A stretch of 64,000 bases of DNA, from the NCBI RefSeq assembly GCF_013283665.1, contig NZ_JABEKU010000002.1, forward strand, positions 1,052,863 to 1,116,862, written 5' to 3'. The translations under genes and the position numbers were made by a program. Below, piece by piece: positions 36,401-45,541 of this stretch. Position 1 is the stretch's first letter. Each line of letters starts with the position of its first letter. The notes under the pieces were generated by a model, which had not been told where the DNA came from, made no database searches, and was given only the letters and a program-made list of their open reading frames with translations. The DNA is from Ensifer sesbaniae (GTDB lineage: Bacteria; Pseudomonadota; Alphaproteobacteria; Rhizobiales; Rhizobiaceae).

Positions 36401-38047
36401 ATGTATTTTCTTCGTGCGGCCGTTGTGCTCTCGCTCTTTTTTCTAAGCTCGTACGCTTGGGCCGAAAAGCGCGTCGCGCTGGTCATTGGAAACTCGGCCT
36501 ACCAGCACGCGCCACAGCTTACGAACCCGCAGAATGACGCCAGCGACATGGTGTCGAAATTGACAGGACTGGGATTCGTGGTGGTGACCGGCCACGACCT
36601 CGACCTGGCGGGAATGCGTCGGTCGATCCGAGAGTTTGTGGGAAAAGTCGAAGGCGCTGACGTGGCGCTCTTTTTCTATGCCGGTCATGGGCTGCAGGTA
36701 AACGGGGCCAACTACATGATCCCGGTCGACGCGCAGCTTCGTTCAAACAACGATCTGGATTTCGAGGCGTTGCCGATCGAGCTCGTGCTCTCCGCCATGG
36801 AGCGTAATGCCAAGGTCAACTTGGTGTTCCTCGACGCGTGCCGTGACAATCCACTGGCCGTGACACTGGCACGCTCCCTGGGAACGCGGTCCATGGTCGT
36901 CGGGCGGGGGCTAGCGAAACTCGATACCGGCGTGGGCTCTCTGATTGCGTTCGCAACTCAGCCGGGAAACGTTGCCCTTGATGGGGCTGGCAGGAACTCC
37001 CCGTTCACGACGGCCTTGCTGAAACACCTCGGCACACCCGCGCAGAGCATAACGGATGATCTGATTGCAGTGCGTCGCACCGTGTTACAGGTCACGGACG
37101 GCAAGCAGATTCCTTGGGACAGCTCATCCCTGACAGGCCCCGTTGTTCTAAATCCATCGCCGGTCCTGGCCCCAGCAACGAGGCCGCCGGCGACAGCGGA
37201 TACCGACAGAACCGTGGAGCTTGCCTACTGGAATTCCATTAAGGATTCGACCGAAAGCAATTTCTTCGAAGCATACCTCCGGGAATACCCCAATGGCGCG
37301 TTCGGAACGCTTGCGAAATTGAAGATCGCGGCGATCGGAGCGCGCGAAAAGGAAAGGCAGGCGGCGGAGCAGGAAACGGCCGATTCCAAACGTGCCGTAA
37401 ACCTTGAAGGCAACGCCGGGCCAACTGACGTTGCTGTTCTTGGACAGGCCAACTCAAGGGCACAGGCGTCAGGTGCGCCGGCGGCCAACATGACGGCCGG
37501 TGAACTCGCGTTCGCCGCCCAAAGGGAACTGGCGCGCATCGGATGCCTCAGCCGGGTTGACGGCAAATGGGGTGACAGCAGCCGGAAGGCCCTGCAGGCA
37601 TATGCCGGGCGCAAGGGACTGAAGCTTACCTCACTCGCACCGACCGAGGAGCTTTTGAATGGGCTGAAAGCGATTGGGAATCGTGTTTGTCCGCTCGTCT
37701 GCGGCAACGGATTGGAAGCCCGCGACAACCGCTGCGTGGAGCTCGGCCTGAGTGCCTTCGACGGCACATGGCGGATAATAAGGCATGCAAAGACGGACTG
37801 CGGCGACTGGCGCGAACTCTCGTCAACCGTTTTCGTAAGTCACGGCACAGTGTCGTCCAGCTCTGGGTTCTCGGGAAAAATCTCCAGCAACGGAGCCGTC
37901 ACGATTAGCCACACGTTTGTCCATAAGGGAAGGAAGGGAGGCAACATCCTGACGGGGATGATAAAAGGAGATAAAGGGACGGGCAAGTTCAGGGGGACCG
38001 GAGCAGGCAGCGGTTGCTCCGGACTTATTACTATGGGCAAGATGTAG
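36401..38047 (+). CDS. exported caspase-like (peptidase C14) protein
   Basis: Metacaspase-type cysteine peptidase of 548 residues. Signal peptide ~1-21 (MYFLRAAVVLSLFFLSSYAWA). The p20 caspase fold begins EKRVALVIGNSAYQHAPQLTNP; catalytic His is in LFFYAGHGLQ (~93) and catalytic Cys in VFLDACRDNP (~145). A variable linker with AYWNSIKDST...YLREYPNGAFG (a short repeat often found in bacterial caspase proteins, ~270-305) leads to a peptidoglycan-binding-like segment (~375-425: AAQRELARIGCLSRVDGKWG). The C-terminal ~100 residues are a Gly/Ser/Lys-rich beta domain. ATG 36401 starts the signal peptide; the frame continues upstream to 36344. It probably acts in the periplasm. No toxin-antitoxin partner is adjacent. 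Confidence 0.85.
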   Translation: MYFLRAAVVLSLFFLSSYAWAEKRVALVIGNSAYQHAPQLTNPQNDASDMVSKLTGLGFVVVTGHDLDLAGMRRSIREFVGKVEGADVALFFYAGHGLQVNGANYMIPVDAQLRSNNDLDFEALPIELVLSAMERNAKVNLVFLDACRDNPLAVTLARSLGTRSMVVGRGLAKLDTGVGSLIAFATQPGNVALDGAGRNSPFTTALLKHLGTPAQSITDDLIAVRRTVLQVTDGKQIPWDSSSLTGPVVLNPSPVLAPATRPPATADTDRTVELAYWNSIKDSTESNFFEAYLREYPNGAFGTLAKLKIAAIGAREKERQAAEQETADSKRAVNLEGNAGPTDVAVLGQANSRAQASGAPAANMTAGELAFAAQRELARIGCLSRVDGKWGDSSRKALQAYAGRKGLKLTSLAPTEELLNGLKAIGNRVCPLVCGNGLEARDNRCVELGLSAFDGTWRIIRHAKTDCGDWRELSSTVFVSHGTVSSSSGFSGKISSNGAVTISHTFVHKGRKGGNILTGMIKGDKGTGKFRGTGAGSGCSGLITMGKM

Positions 38048-38372
38048 CGTGAAGGTAGTGTCAGGGAGACTTCGATGTGCGTGCGACCTGCCCCGAACTT
38101 TCATCCAGCGGCGACATTCTTAAAGCCTGCGGCGCGATCCACTTCAGCGTCATAGGCAGATCCCTGGGCCGTGCGCGTCGAGCCGACTGGATCTTCGCTC
38201 GGTTCCTGCGCGATCGTAAGTCCAATGGAGAAAGCGTTTGCCAAGGTAGCAACGGCCCGCAAGCGGTATTCCGCCGCTCCGTCGCTTTAGGTCCCAGCGC
38301 AACATGGCCGCTTGAAATCACCCTGCACGGGCCTAGCTACCATTACATTGCCTACCTTGAAGGAGCGCAGCC
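38048..38372. other. intergenic region with a candidate sigma-70 promoter
   Basis: About 325 bases upstream of the adenosine-specific kinase gene. TTGAAA (38312-38317) and TAGCTA (38334-38339) with a 16-base spacer form a plausible promoter about 35 bases before the start codon. Nothing else was recognised. Confidence 0.35.
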
Positions 38373-38858
38373 ATGGAACTCACCGTGGTGCCCATCGTCA
38401 AGCCGGACGCCGCCAACTTCATTTTCGGCCAGTCGCATTTCATCAAGACTGTGGAAGACCTCCACGAGGCGATGGTGGGCGCGGTTCCTGGCATTCGCTT
38501 TGGGCTCGCCTTCTGCGAGGCCTCCGGTAAGCGGTTGGTGCGCTGGTCGGGTAATGACGAACCCATGCTCGCCCTTGCACGAGACAACGCATTGGCAATT
38601 GGCGCCGGGCACACCTTCCTAATCTTCCTGGGTGACGGATTCTTTCCCGTCAATGTGCTGGCCGCCGTGCGTGCCGTGCCGGAGGTCTGCCGCATTTACT
38701 GCGCGACGGCCAACCCGACACAGGTGATCGTCGCACAAACGGAGTTGGGTCGCGGCGTGCTTGGGGTGGTGGATGGCGCCTCACCGCTGGGTGTCGAAAC
38801 GGATTCAGACATTGCGTGGCGGAAAGACCTGCTGCGGCAGATCGGCTACAAGCTTTAG
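38373..38858 (+). CDS. adenosine-specific kinase family protein (DUF355-like)
   Basis: Compact cytoplasmic protein of 161 residues of the family represented by the Pyrobaculum adenosine-specific kinase. The sequence is highly conserved along its length: NFIFGQSHFIKTVEDLHEAM, VPGIRFGLAFCEASGKRLVR, GNDEPMLALARDNALAIGAGH, FFPVNVLAAVRAVPEVCRIYCATANP and RGVLGVVDGASPLGVE. The structure-based kinase assignment comes from the family; the cellular role in bacteria is poorly known. ATG follows AAGGAG. Single gene, convergent with the CMD gene. Confidence 0.85.
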   Translation: MELTVVPIVKPDAANFIFGQSHFIKTVEDLHEAMVGAVPGIRFGLAFCEASGKRLVRWSGNDEPMLALARDNALAIGAGHTFLIFLGDGFFPVNVLAAVRAVPEVCRIYCATANPTQVIVAQTELGRGVLGVVDGASPLGVETDSDIAWRKDLLRQIGYKL

Positions 38859-39014
38859 TGCCTGGATTAGGCCCATGTCAGCGCGCCGGTGCGGCCCGCG
38901 CGCCACCGAAGGCCATCCCAATCCAGGTATGGCCGGTGGCGCGTTGGAACGGACAGGCCGAAATCTCCTGGCCGGCACGGGCAATACCGATGATGACCAT
39001 TCGAGCCACGCAGG

Positions 39015-40391
39015 TTAGGGACCCTCGTCGGCTTCGGTTGCGTGAAACACCTGGCTTGCCGATGCCATCGCCGCCTGCACACGACTGAAACCGGCATAGG
39101 GCAGCATGTGGAGAATGGCCTCCGTCACTTCCTGTCGTGTGGCTCCGGCGTTCAGCGCCCCTTGGACGTGAACCTTGAGCGGTATTTCGTCTGCTGCGGT
39201 TCCACGCGCCGCAAGCGCGGCGACAGCCGCCAGTTCGCGCGATTTGAGGTCGAGACCGGGCCGCGAGAACACATCGCCGTAGGAAAATTCGAGGATGTAG
39301 CGGCCGAGATCGGGAGCGATGTGACGGAAGGCTTCAACCACGGCGTGGCCAGAGGCCCGGCTGATGTCGCCCATGGCTGCGACGCCTCTGTCGAAGCGGG
39401 CCTCGTCCGTCTCTGCCTGCGTACGCTCCTCGGCCAAGCCCTCACTTGCCTTTGACGGTTCAGCCAGACCGCCCGGCTTCTCCGCTTCTGCGAATGCGGC
39501 GAGTGCCGGTTCGACTGCGGTGAGCGCCTTTGGCCAACCGATGTAAACCGGCAGCTGGATCAGCAGTTCCGTGATTTCAGCCCGCGTCCAACCGGTCCGC
39601 AAACAGGCCTCCACGTGAAAACGCACCGTGCTATCGAGATTGCCGATCGCAACCACCATGGCGAGGGTTGCAAGTTCCCGGTCCTTGACCGCAAGGCCCG
39701 GCCGGTTCCAGATTTCGCCGTGGGCAAACTCGACCGTCAGCCGATCAAGATCGGGAGATGGGCCAGATCCGTCGACCGCGCGGCGGACAAGTGCGCCGGC
39801 GTCGTCTTTGCCTGTCTTGAGCAGCTGTTGCACCCCGAGCACCCAGTCATCACCTTCCGGTCGACCGGAGGCGGTGTCGACGGCAACGCCGCGCGCAGCA
39901 AATACGTCCCTGGCCAGAAGCATGGCGTCCTGGGCGAAGGGAAAGCCGCCGTAGACCACACTATGAATCAGGGTCTCGACAACCTCACGCGGGTTCCAGC
40001 CGGTCTCCAACATGCCGGCGATGTGAAAGCGAAGTGCAGGCCGCGCTGTCCCCAGGACGGTGATGACGGCCACATTGATAAGCTCGCGGGTTTTCTGCGA
40101 AAGGCCGGGCCTTGCCATCACGTTGCCATAGGCATCTTCGATCAGAATCCGGGATAGATCCGCGGAAAGCGGATCGAGCGTTCGGCTGAAGTCTGCGCCG
40201 CCAACGGCGCTTAGCGCCTCAAGCCCCTTTGCGCGCCGATTCTCGGCTGCGGCATCAACCCCTTGTGCGGAAGCGGGTTCGCCGAGTGCGGCGGTAGCCA
40301 CCAGGCCTGCAGAAGTCTTGAGCATGGTTCGTCTGTCCTGATCTATCGTGCCGTCGCCGTTCAGCTCGGCATCTTTCCACTTGCTGGTCAT
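39015..40391 (-). CDS. Tat-type protein with three carboxymuconolactone-decarboxylase domains
   Basis: A 458-residue protein built from three tandem CMD (AhpD-fold) domains, at about 75-155, 180-285 and 345-445. Each shows the pattern YGxxxxRPGLxxKxRELxxxA, then a FHxxACLxTGWTRxExxExxxxxxxYxGxP-like second half (for example RELATLAMVVAIGN, FHVEACLRTGWTRAEITELL). The N-terminus has DRRTMLKTSAGLVATAALG, a twin-arginine-like export signal with cut near ASA. Single-domain CMDs are ~120 residues and usually assemble as hexamers; three in a chain could make half a ring. Periplasmic location suggests a role other than classical gamma-carboxymuconolactone decarboxylation. The neighbour at 40463 is co-oriented. 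Confidence 0.78.
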   Translation of the reverse strand: MTSKWKDAELNGDGTIDQDRRTMLKTSAGLVATAALGEPASAQGVDAAAENRRAKGLEALSAVGGADFSRTLDPLSADLSRILIEDAYGNVMARPGLSQKTRELINVAVITVLGTARPALRFHIAGMLETGWNPREVVETLIHSVVYGGFPFAQDAMLLARDVFAARGVAVDTASGRPEGDDWVLGVQQLLKTGKDDAGALVRRAVDGSGPSPDLDRLTVEFAHGEIWNRPGLAVKDRELATLAMVVAIGNLDSTVRFHVEACLRTGWTRAEITELLIQLPVYIGWPKALTAVEPALAAFAEAEKPGGLAEPSKASEGLAEERTQAETDEARFDRGVAAMGDISRASGHAVVEAFRHIAPDLGRYILEFSYGDVFSRPGLDLKSRELAAVAALAARGTAADEIPLKVHVQGALNAGATRQEVTEAILHMLPYAGFSRVQAAMASASQVFHATEADEGP

Positions 40392-40462
40392 TGTCTTCGG
40401 ATCCTTTTGGTCTCACGACGCTGTGCTTCGGGGCGCGCCTAGTTTGACCACGTTGCCTGGAG

Positions 40463-41047
40463 TCAGCCGTCAGCCCGGATCGCTTCGGCGATAAGCGGGA
40501 CGAGATACGGCTCGGTCCATTCTGCGGAGAGTGCGATGGATGTCGTCGTGCCCATCCGATAGAGGCGACCGCCCGAAATCGGCCCCAGCGCCTCTTCGAC
40601 CTCGCGCACAGCGTTGTCTGACGTGGAGAAGTTCAGAAAGAAGACGTGATCGGCAGGGGAGCGCCGCAACGCGTGGAGGCAGAGAGACGTCACGCCCGAA
40701 GCGCCGACATCGACGCCTTCCGGTAGAACAGGCCTGAAGCCCAACTGTTCAAGAACGCGCAGGACCGGGCCACCGACATTGTTCTCCGTGTTGAAAACGT
40801 AGAGCGTCGGCCCATGGAGTTCGGCGAGCAGCACGCGTTCACCGGATGCCAGTGCATCGGCGACGCTCGCCTTTGCGGCATTGATTGCGTCGGCGACGGC
40901 AACCGCTTCGATTTTCGTCTGCGCGACCGCTGGCGAGACAAGCGCAAGGCTGATCGCCGGAGCCGCCAGGCTCGTGATTGCCAGATGAAGCGATGTGACG
41001 AGCGAGACAGTCTTCCGGTGACGGGAAATGGTGGAGGGGCTGGGCAA
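40463..41047 (-). CDS. exported protein resembling one lobe of a siderophore-type binding protein
   Basis: A 194-residue exported protein. A long signal peptide (~1-43, ending SPAVAQ) precedes a region like the C-terminal lobe of FecB/BtuF-type periplasmic binding proteins: KASVADALASGERVLLAEL, NNVGGPVLRVLEQLGF, HVFFLNFSTSDNA and a final YLVPLIAEAIRADG. A normal binding protein would be ~300 residues with an N-lobe; here the N-lobe is absent, so the gene is probably an internally deleted remnant fused to its own signal peptide. The start TTG at 41047 is placed by AAGGAG about 7 bases upstream; an ATG at 41051 is out of frame. Could also be an unfamiliar small periplasmic domain. Confidence 0.5.
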   Translation of the reverse strand: MPSPSTISRHRKTVSLVTSLHLAITSLAAPAISLALVSPAVAQTKIEAVAVADAINAAKASVADALASGERVLLAELHGPTLYVFNTENNVGGPVLRVLEQLGFRPVLPEGVDVGASGVTSLCLHALRRSPADHVFFLNFSTSDNAVREVEEALGPISGGRLYRMGTTTSIALSAEWTEPYLVPLIAEAIRADG

Positions 41048-41174
41048 ACATCTTCTCCTTCAGCGGGCTCGAGTTGGTCGAGCGGCGATTGGATCGGTCT
41101 GAGGGACCGAAGGAACGCGGCCATTGAAGGTCTAGCGATTGCGATAAATCCAATGAATTAATAATATCGCCGCC

Positions 41175-42095
41175 ATGAAAACAGTTAATATCGCCAGCAT
41201 CGACCTCAATCTCCTGGTCGTGTTCGACGCCCTGGTGGCGGAAGGACATGCGACCCGTGCCGCCGAACGGATCGGGCTCACGCAGCCGGCCGTCAGTCAC
41301 GCACTCAATCGACTGCGCGCCCTCTTCGGCGACCCTCTGTTCGTTCGCTCGCCGCGCGGCATGATTGCGACGCCGGTTGCGCTTGAAGCCGCTCCGGCCA
41401 TCCGCTCGATCCTCGAACAGGTCGAAGTCGTGCTGCGCGGCGGCCAGGCATTTGAACCAAGAGAGAGCGCACGCCAGTTCGCACTCGGCTTGTCCGACTA
41501 TGCGGCCTACGTGCTCTTGCCTCGACTGACTGCGCGCCTGGAACACGAAGCGCCGAACGTCTCGCTCGTGGTCCGCAACACCAGTCACGGCGTCGGCCTG
41601 CCGATGCTGGAAGAAGGATCGGTCGAACTCATCGCCGGCAACTTCCCCGGACCCCCTACGCACCTGCGCGAGGAGCTGCTCTACGAAGAGGATTTCGTCT
41701 GCGCCGGCCGGGGCGATCACCCCGCCCTTGCTGGCCCTCTCGACCTCGACCGCTATCTATCGCTTCGCCATCTCCAGGTATCGACGAGGGGCAATCCGTA
41801 CGGTTACGTCGATGCCGTGCTGGCCGAGCGCGGGCTGAAACGAAAAGTGGTGGTCACCGTCGGGCACTTTCTGATGGCACCATTCCTGGTCGACTCATCG
41901 GACCTGGTGGCAACGGAACCCCGCCGGCTGTTCGGGCGGCTGCCAGGAGGGCTGCCGCTTCGGTTCTTCCCGCCGCCCATCGGAATTCCGCCCTTTCGGG
42001 TCGTTCAGGCCTGGCATGCGCGCCATGAGGCGGATGCGGGACACCAATGGCTTCGACGCGTGATCCGAGAGATATCGCAAGAGACGGATCAATAG
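41175..42095 (+). CDS. LysR-family regulator (NodD/LeuO-like group)
   Basis: Regulator of 306 residues. N-terminus NIASIDLNLLVVFDALVAEG then HATRAAERIGLTQPAVSHALNRLRALFGDPLFVR is the characteristic start of the NodD/NahR/LeuO subgroup; the effector domain follows (ARQFALGLSDYAAYVLLPRL; PFLVDSSDLVATEPRRL). ATG at 41175 gives the full HTH. It diverges from the one-lobe binding protein and CMD genes across 127 bases and probably regulates them; members of this subgroup often respond to aromatic compounds. That link to CMD is inference. Confidence 0.87.
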   Translation: MKTVNIASIDLNLLVVFDALVAEGHATRAAERIGLTQPAVSHALNRLRALFGDPLFVRSPRGMIATPVALEAAPAIRSILEQVEVVLRGGQAFEPRESARQFALGLSDYAAYVLLPRLTARLEHEAPNVSLVVRNTSHGVGLPMLEEGSVELIAGNFPGPPTHLREELLYEEDFVCAGRGDHPALAGPLDLDRYLSLRHLQVSTRGNPYGYVDAVLAERGLKRKVVVTVGHFLMAPFLVDSSDLVATEPRRLFGRLPGGLPLRFFPPPIGIPPFRVVQAWHARHEADAGHQWLRRVIREISQETDQ

Positions 42096-42324
42096 CGTCG
42101 CCGAAAGTTGCTCCGATCGATTGGGGCGGCCAACGCCATCCGATCCACTTGCGCCCGACCGCGCCGGCGTCCAATGTCGATGATTTCGAATTGGCCCCGA
42201 AGCCAATCGCGCCGCTCGTGCCATCGTGAAAACAGCATGGAACTTCAGAGGGCGCTAATTCCCCAAACGACCACTGCATCAAAGATGCCGAGATGTCTTC
42301 GCAGTGCCAAGCCCCAGATCGGTA

Positions 42325-43653
42325 TCACGTCAAACCGTACTTGCGGATTTTATCGTGCAGGGTCGCCTTTGGCGTCAATAATTCCTCGCTGGTGCGGGCG
42401 AGGCTATTGCCGTTGCGACTGAGGGCTTCGGCGATCAGCGCGCGCTCGAAAGCTTCGACGGTTTGTGCCAGAGGACGAGAGGTCGCATCCGCCGCTCCGC
42501 CGAAAGGCGGAAAGCCGGTCTCGATGCCCAGCACGCAGCGCTCAGCGACATTGCGCAACTCGCGCACATTGCCCGGCCAATGATAGGCAAGCAGCCGCCT
42601 TGTCCGCTCGGCATCGGGATCGAGCACGGCCCGCTCGTGACGTGACACCGCCTGCAGGGCAAAATGCTCGAACATCAGGCCGATGTCCTCGCGGCGTTCG
42701 CGCAGGGGCGGCAAGGGTAGCGTCGCGACATTCAGCCGATAATAGAGATCGGCACGAAACTCTCCTCGTTCCGCAAGCGCCGCCAGATCCACCTTGGTCG
42801 CAGCGACGACGCGGCAGTCGATGGAGATCGGCGTGTTCGATCCAAGGCGCTCGAGCGTTCGCTCCTGCAGCACCCTGAGCAGCTTCACCTGCATGGCCAT
42901 CGGCATGCTCTCGATCTCGTCGAGAAACAGCGTGCCGCCACTGGCGTGCTCGATCTTGCCGATCCGGCGCTTTGCGGCACCGGTGAAGGCGCCCGGCTCG
43001 TGGCCGAAGATTTCGCTGTCGAACAGGTTTTCGGGGACCCCGCCGCAATTGATGGCGACGAAATTGCCGCTCCGTCTCGGGCTGGCATCGTGCAGGCAGC
43101 GCGCCACGAGTTCCTTGCCGGTTCCTGTCTCCCCCTGGATCAGTACATCCGCGGCGCTGTTGCCGAGCTCGCCGATGAGGTGACGCACCCTCTCGATAGC
43201 GGCAGAGTCTCCGATGATGCGAGCGGCGGTCATTTGCCTGTTCTCGAGCCGCGCGCGCAGTTCGCGCACCTCCAGCGTCAGCCTGCGATTTTCAAGCGCT
43301 CGCCGCACGACCTCGACGAAATAGTCGGGCGAGAACGGCTTCTCGATGAAGTCGTGTGCTCCGTCCTTCATCGCTTGAACCGCCAGAGAAATGTCGCCAT
43401 GCCCGGTCATCAAGACGACCGGCAGGTCGCGGTCCTGCCGCAGAAGATCATGCATGAGCGCCATGCCGTCGTCGCCCGGCAGGCGGATGTCGGTAACGAC
43501 GATCCCCGCAAAGTCGACAGGAACGAGCCGTCGCGCCTTCTCGGCGCTCTCCACCGCGTCGACATCCATGCCTTCAAGTTCGAGTGTCTGCTGGCATCCA
43601 AGGCGGACGTTCGGTTCGTCCTCGACGATCAGGACCTTGAGGTTGTCGCTCAT
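42325..43653 (-). CDS. dctD: C4-dicarboxylate response regulator DctD (sigma-54 activator)
   Basis: NtrC-family activator of 442 residues. Receiver domain 1-120 with Asp in GIVVTDIRLPGDDG (~53) and Lys in DFIEKPFSPDY. AAA+ domain ~145-380: GETGTGKELVARCLH Walker A, EPGAFTGAAKRRIG (the GAFTGA loop that contacts sigma-54) and GTLFLDEIESMP Walker B. C-terminal Fis-type HTH ~400-442 ending TPKATLHDKIRKYGL. Its ATG overlaps the dctB stop (ATGA). Together with the -24/-12 promoter and two dyads upstream of aspA, this is the likely activator of aspA-dctA. Last gene of the four-gene minus-strand cluster. Confidence 0.9.
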   Translation of the reverse strand: MSDNLKVLIVEDEPNVRLGCQQTLELEGMDVDAVESAEKARRLVPVDFAGIVVTDIRLPGDDGMALMHDLLRQDRDLPVVLMTGHGDISLAVQAMKDGAHDFIEKPFSPDYFVEVVRRALENRRLTLEVRELRARLENRQMTAARIIGDSAAIERVRHLIGELGNSAADVLIQGETGTGKELVARCLHDASPRRSGNFVAINCGGVPENLFDSEIFGHEPGAFTGAAKRRIGKIEHASGGTLFLDEIESMPMAMQVKLLRVLQERTLERLGSNTPISIDCRVVAATKVDLAALAERGEFRADLYYRLNVATLPLPPLRERREDIGLMFEHFALQAVSRHERAVLDPDAERTRRLLAYHWPGNVRELRNVAERCVLGIETGFPPFGGAADATSRPLAQTVEAFERALIAEALSRNGNSLARTSEELLTPKATLHDKIRKYGLT

Positions 43654-45449
43654 GGCGTTTCTCCGATACCGGGTGCGGGCAGGACGACGGTGAAAACCGC
43701 ACCGCCCTGAGGGTGGTTCGCCCCGGTCAGCGTTCCACCGAAATGGTGCACGATTTCCGACGAAATCGCCAAGCCGAGCCCCAAGCCCCTGTTGCTTTCC
43801 TTCGTCGTGAAGAAGGGTTCGAAGAGGTGCTCGCGCACGTGTTCCGGCAGGCCCGGCCCGTTGTCATGGACCTCGATGACCGCGCGTCCATCTTCGCGCC
43901 AGCCGCGAAGGCGTAGAGCAGGCGACGCTGCGTTTTCGATGGCGTCCAGCGCATTGGCAATCAGGTTGACCATGACCTGCTCCAAACGGTTGGCATCGCA
44001 GAGCGCCGTAATCTCGCCCGTCGCGATCTCGGTGGACACGTCTACATTCGCGCGGCGCAGGCGCTGTTCGAGCAGGAACAGTGCGTTGCCCACCGAACGT
44101 CGGACATCGATCGGACCCGGCGTACCCGAGGATTTGCGGGCGAAGGACTTGAGCTGGTTGGTGAGCGTGCCCAGCCCATCGACGATGCTGCCGATGCGGT
44201 CAAGGTTGCTTTCGGCAGTCGCCACATCACCCCGTCGGAGGAACTTGACCGCATTGCCGGAAAGCGTGCGCAGCGCCGCGAGAGGCTGATTTATCTCATG
44301 GGCAAGGCCGGCGGAAATCTGGCCGATCGTAGCCAGCTTGGCGGTATGGACGAGTTCGTCCTGCGCGGCCCGCAACGTCCGTGTCCGCTCCTCAACCTTG
44401 CGCTCCAGCTCGTCATGGGCGCGCTGCAGCGCTTCGCGAGCCCGCAGTTGGTCGTGCAGATGCCGCCGCCGCTGGTCGAGCAGCACAAGTACAATTCCGA
44501 CGAAGGCACTGGCGATCGCCGCCAAAGCAGCACGGGTCCAGGCGATCGCCCTGACCTCACCGGCGGGGGAAAGCACCGTCAGCGACCAGCCGGTGTCGCC
44601 CATCGGGGCGGTCTGCGCCAGAAAGTTGCCCGACAGCTTGGAACCGCCGCCGACGTCCGCCGATGGCGCAAGCCGCACGAGGGTGGCATTTTCGCTGAAA
44701 GCCTCCTCGCGCCGCAGTCCGAGCGAGGGAAGCGGGCGGGCGTTGTATTGCAGGCTGCGCTCCAGACGCCGCCGCTCTTGGTCCGGCAGCGGGCGCAGCG
44801 TAGTGAACTTCCAGGAGGGTACGGACGCAAGGATGACGACGCCGTTCTGGTCCGTGACGATGACCGGCACTTCGACGGTCGCCCAGGACTGCTCCAGCTG
44901 TTCAAGGCTGACTTTGACCGCAGCCACGCCGACGACCGCGCCTTTCGCGAGCAAAGGCGAAGAGAGATAGTAGCCAGGCTCGCCGCGGGTGGTACCGATG
45001 CCGAAAAGCCGGCCGGGCCGCCCCTGCATGGAATCGTTGAAATAGGACCGGTAGGACAGGTCCTCGCCGATGAAGCTGTCCGGGCGGTTCCAATTGCTGG
45101 CGGCGACCACGTGCCCCCCGCGGTCGAGCAGGTAGATCGACAGCGTGCCTGCCCGCTGGTTGAGCTGCTCAAGGTAGCGGTTGACGGTGTCGGTGAGCGG
45201 CTTACCGTGCGCGATCAGGTCGATCACGTCCCGCTCCAGGCCGAGCGTCGCCGGGAAATAGGCGTATTTGTCGATCTGCCTGTTCAGGCTGGTGGCATAG
45301 AGCTCGAGGCGTTGCGTGCCCGTTCTCTGTAACTCCGCCAGGCCGAGGGTCTCGCTGATGCGAAAGCCCGCAAGGCCGACAACCAGCGCCACGGCGGCGA
45401 GGCCGGGGAGCAACAAACCGTATTTGCGGACAAAAGAAGCGATCGACAT
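43650..45449 (-). CDS. dctB: C4-dicarboxylate sensor histidine kinase DctB
   Basis: Membrane sensor kinase of about 599 residues. TM1 ~9-32 (YGLLLPGLAAVALVVGLAGF), periplasmic double-PDC sensor ~35-290 (LDRGGHVVAASNWNRPDSFIGEDLSYRSYF matches the DctB ligand pocket region), TM2 ~300-322, a coiled-coil (RAHDELERKVEERTRTL), then HisKA with LATIGQISAGLAHEINQPLAALRTL (phospho-His) and an ATPase domain with NALDAIENA, DNGPGLPEHV and NRGLGLGLAIS. ATG 45449 begins MSIASFVRKYG; a GTG at 45476 is possible. It is translationally coupled to dctD. Whether the ligand is succinate-type C4-dicarboxylates or aspartate needs testing. Confidence 0.9.
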   Translation of the reverse strand: MSIASFVRKYGLLLPGLAAVALVVGLAGFRISETLGLAELQRTGTQRLELYATSLNRQIDKYAYFPATLGLERDVIDLIAHGKPLTDTVNRYLEQLNQRAGTLSIYLLDRGGHVVAASNWNRPDSFIGEDLSYRSYFNDSMQGRPGRLFGIGTTRGEPGYYLSSPLLAKGAVVGVAAVKVSLEQLEQSWATVEVPVIVTDQNGVVILASVPSWKFTTLRPLPDQERRRLERSLQYNARPLPSLGLRREEAFSENATLVRLAPSADVGGGSKLSGNFLAQTAPMGDTGWSLTVLSPAGEVRAIAWTRAALAAIASAFVGIVLVLLDQRRRHLHDQLRAREALQRAHDELERKVEERTRTLRAAQDELVHTAKLATIGQISAGLAHEINQPLAALRTLSGNAVKFLRRGDVATAESNLDRIGSIVDGLGTLTNQLKSFARKSSGTPGPIDVRRSVGNALFLLEQRLRRANVDVSTEIATGEITALCDANRLEQVMVNLIANALDAIENAASPALRLRGWREDGRAVIEVHDNGPGLPEHVREHLFEPFFTTKESNRGLGLGLAISSEIVHHFGGTLTGANHPQGGAVFTVVLPAPGIGETP

Positions 45450-45541
45450 TGGGAACGAATGGGAGCGGATGCACACGCCGCAGCACTATTGTTGATCCGG
45501 CTCCCTACCACATCCGATGAGGCCGAGCGAGCTTGCGGTGA

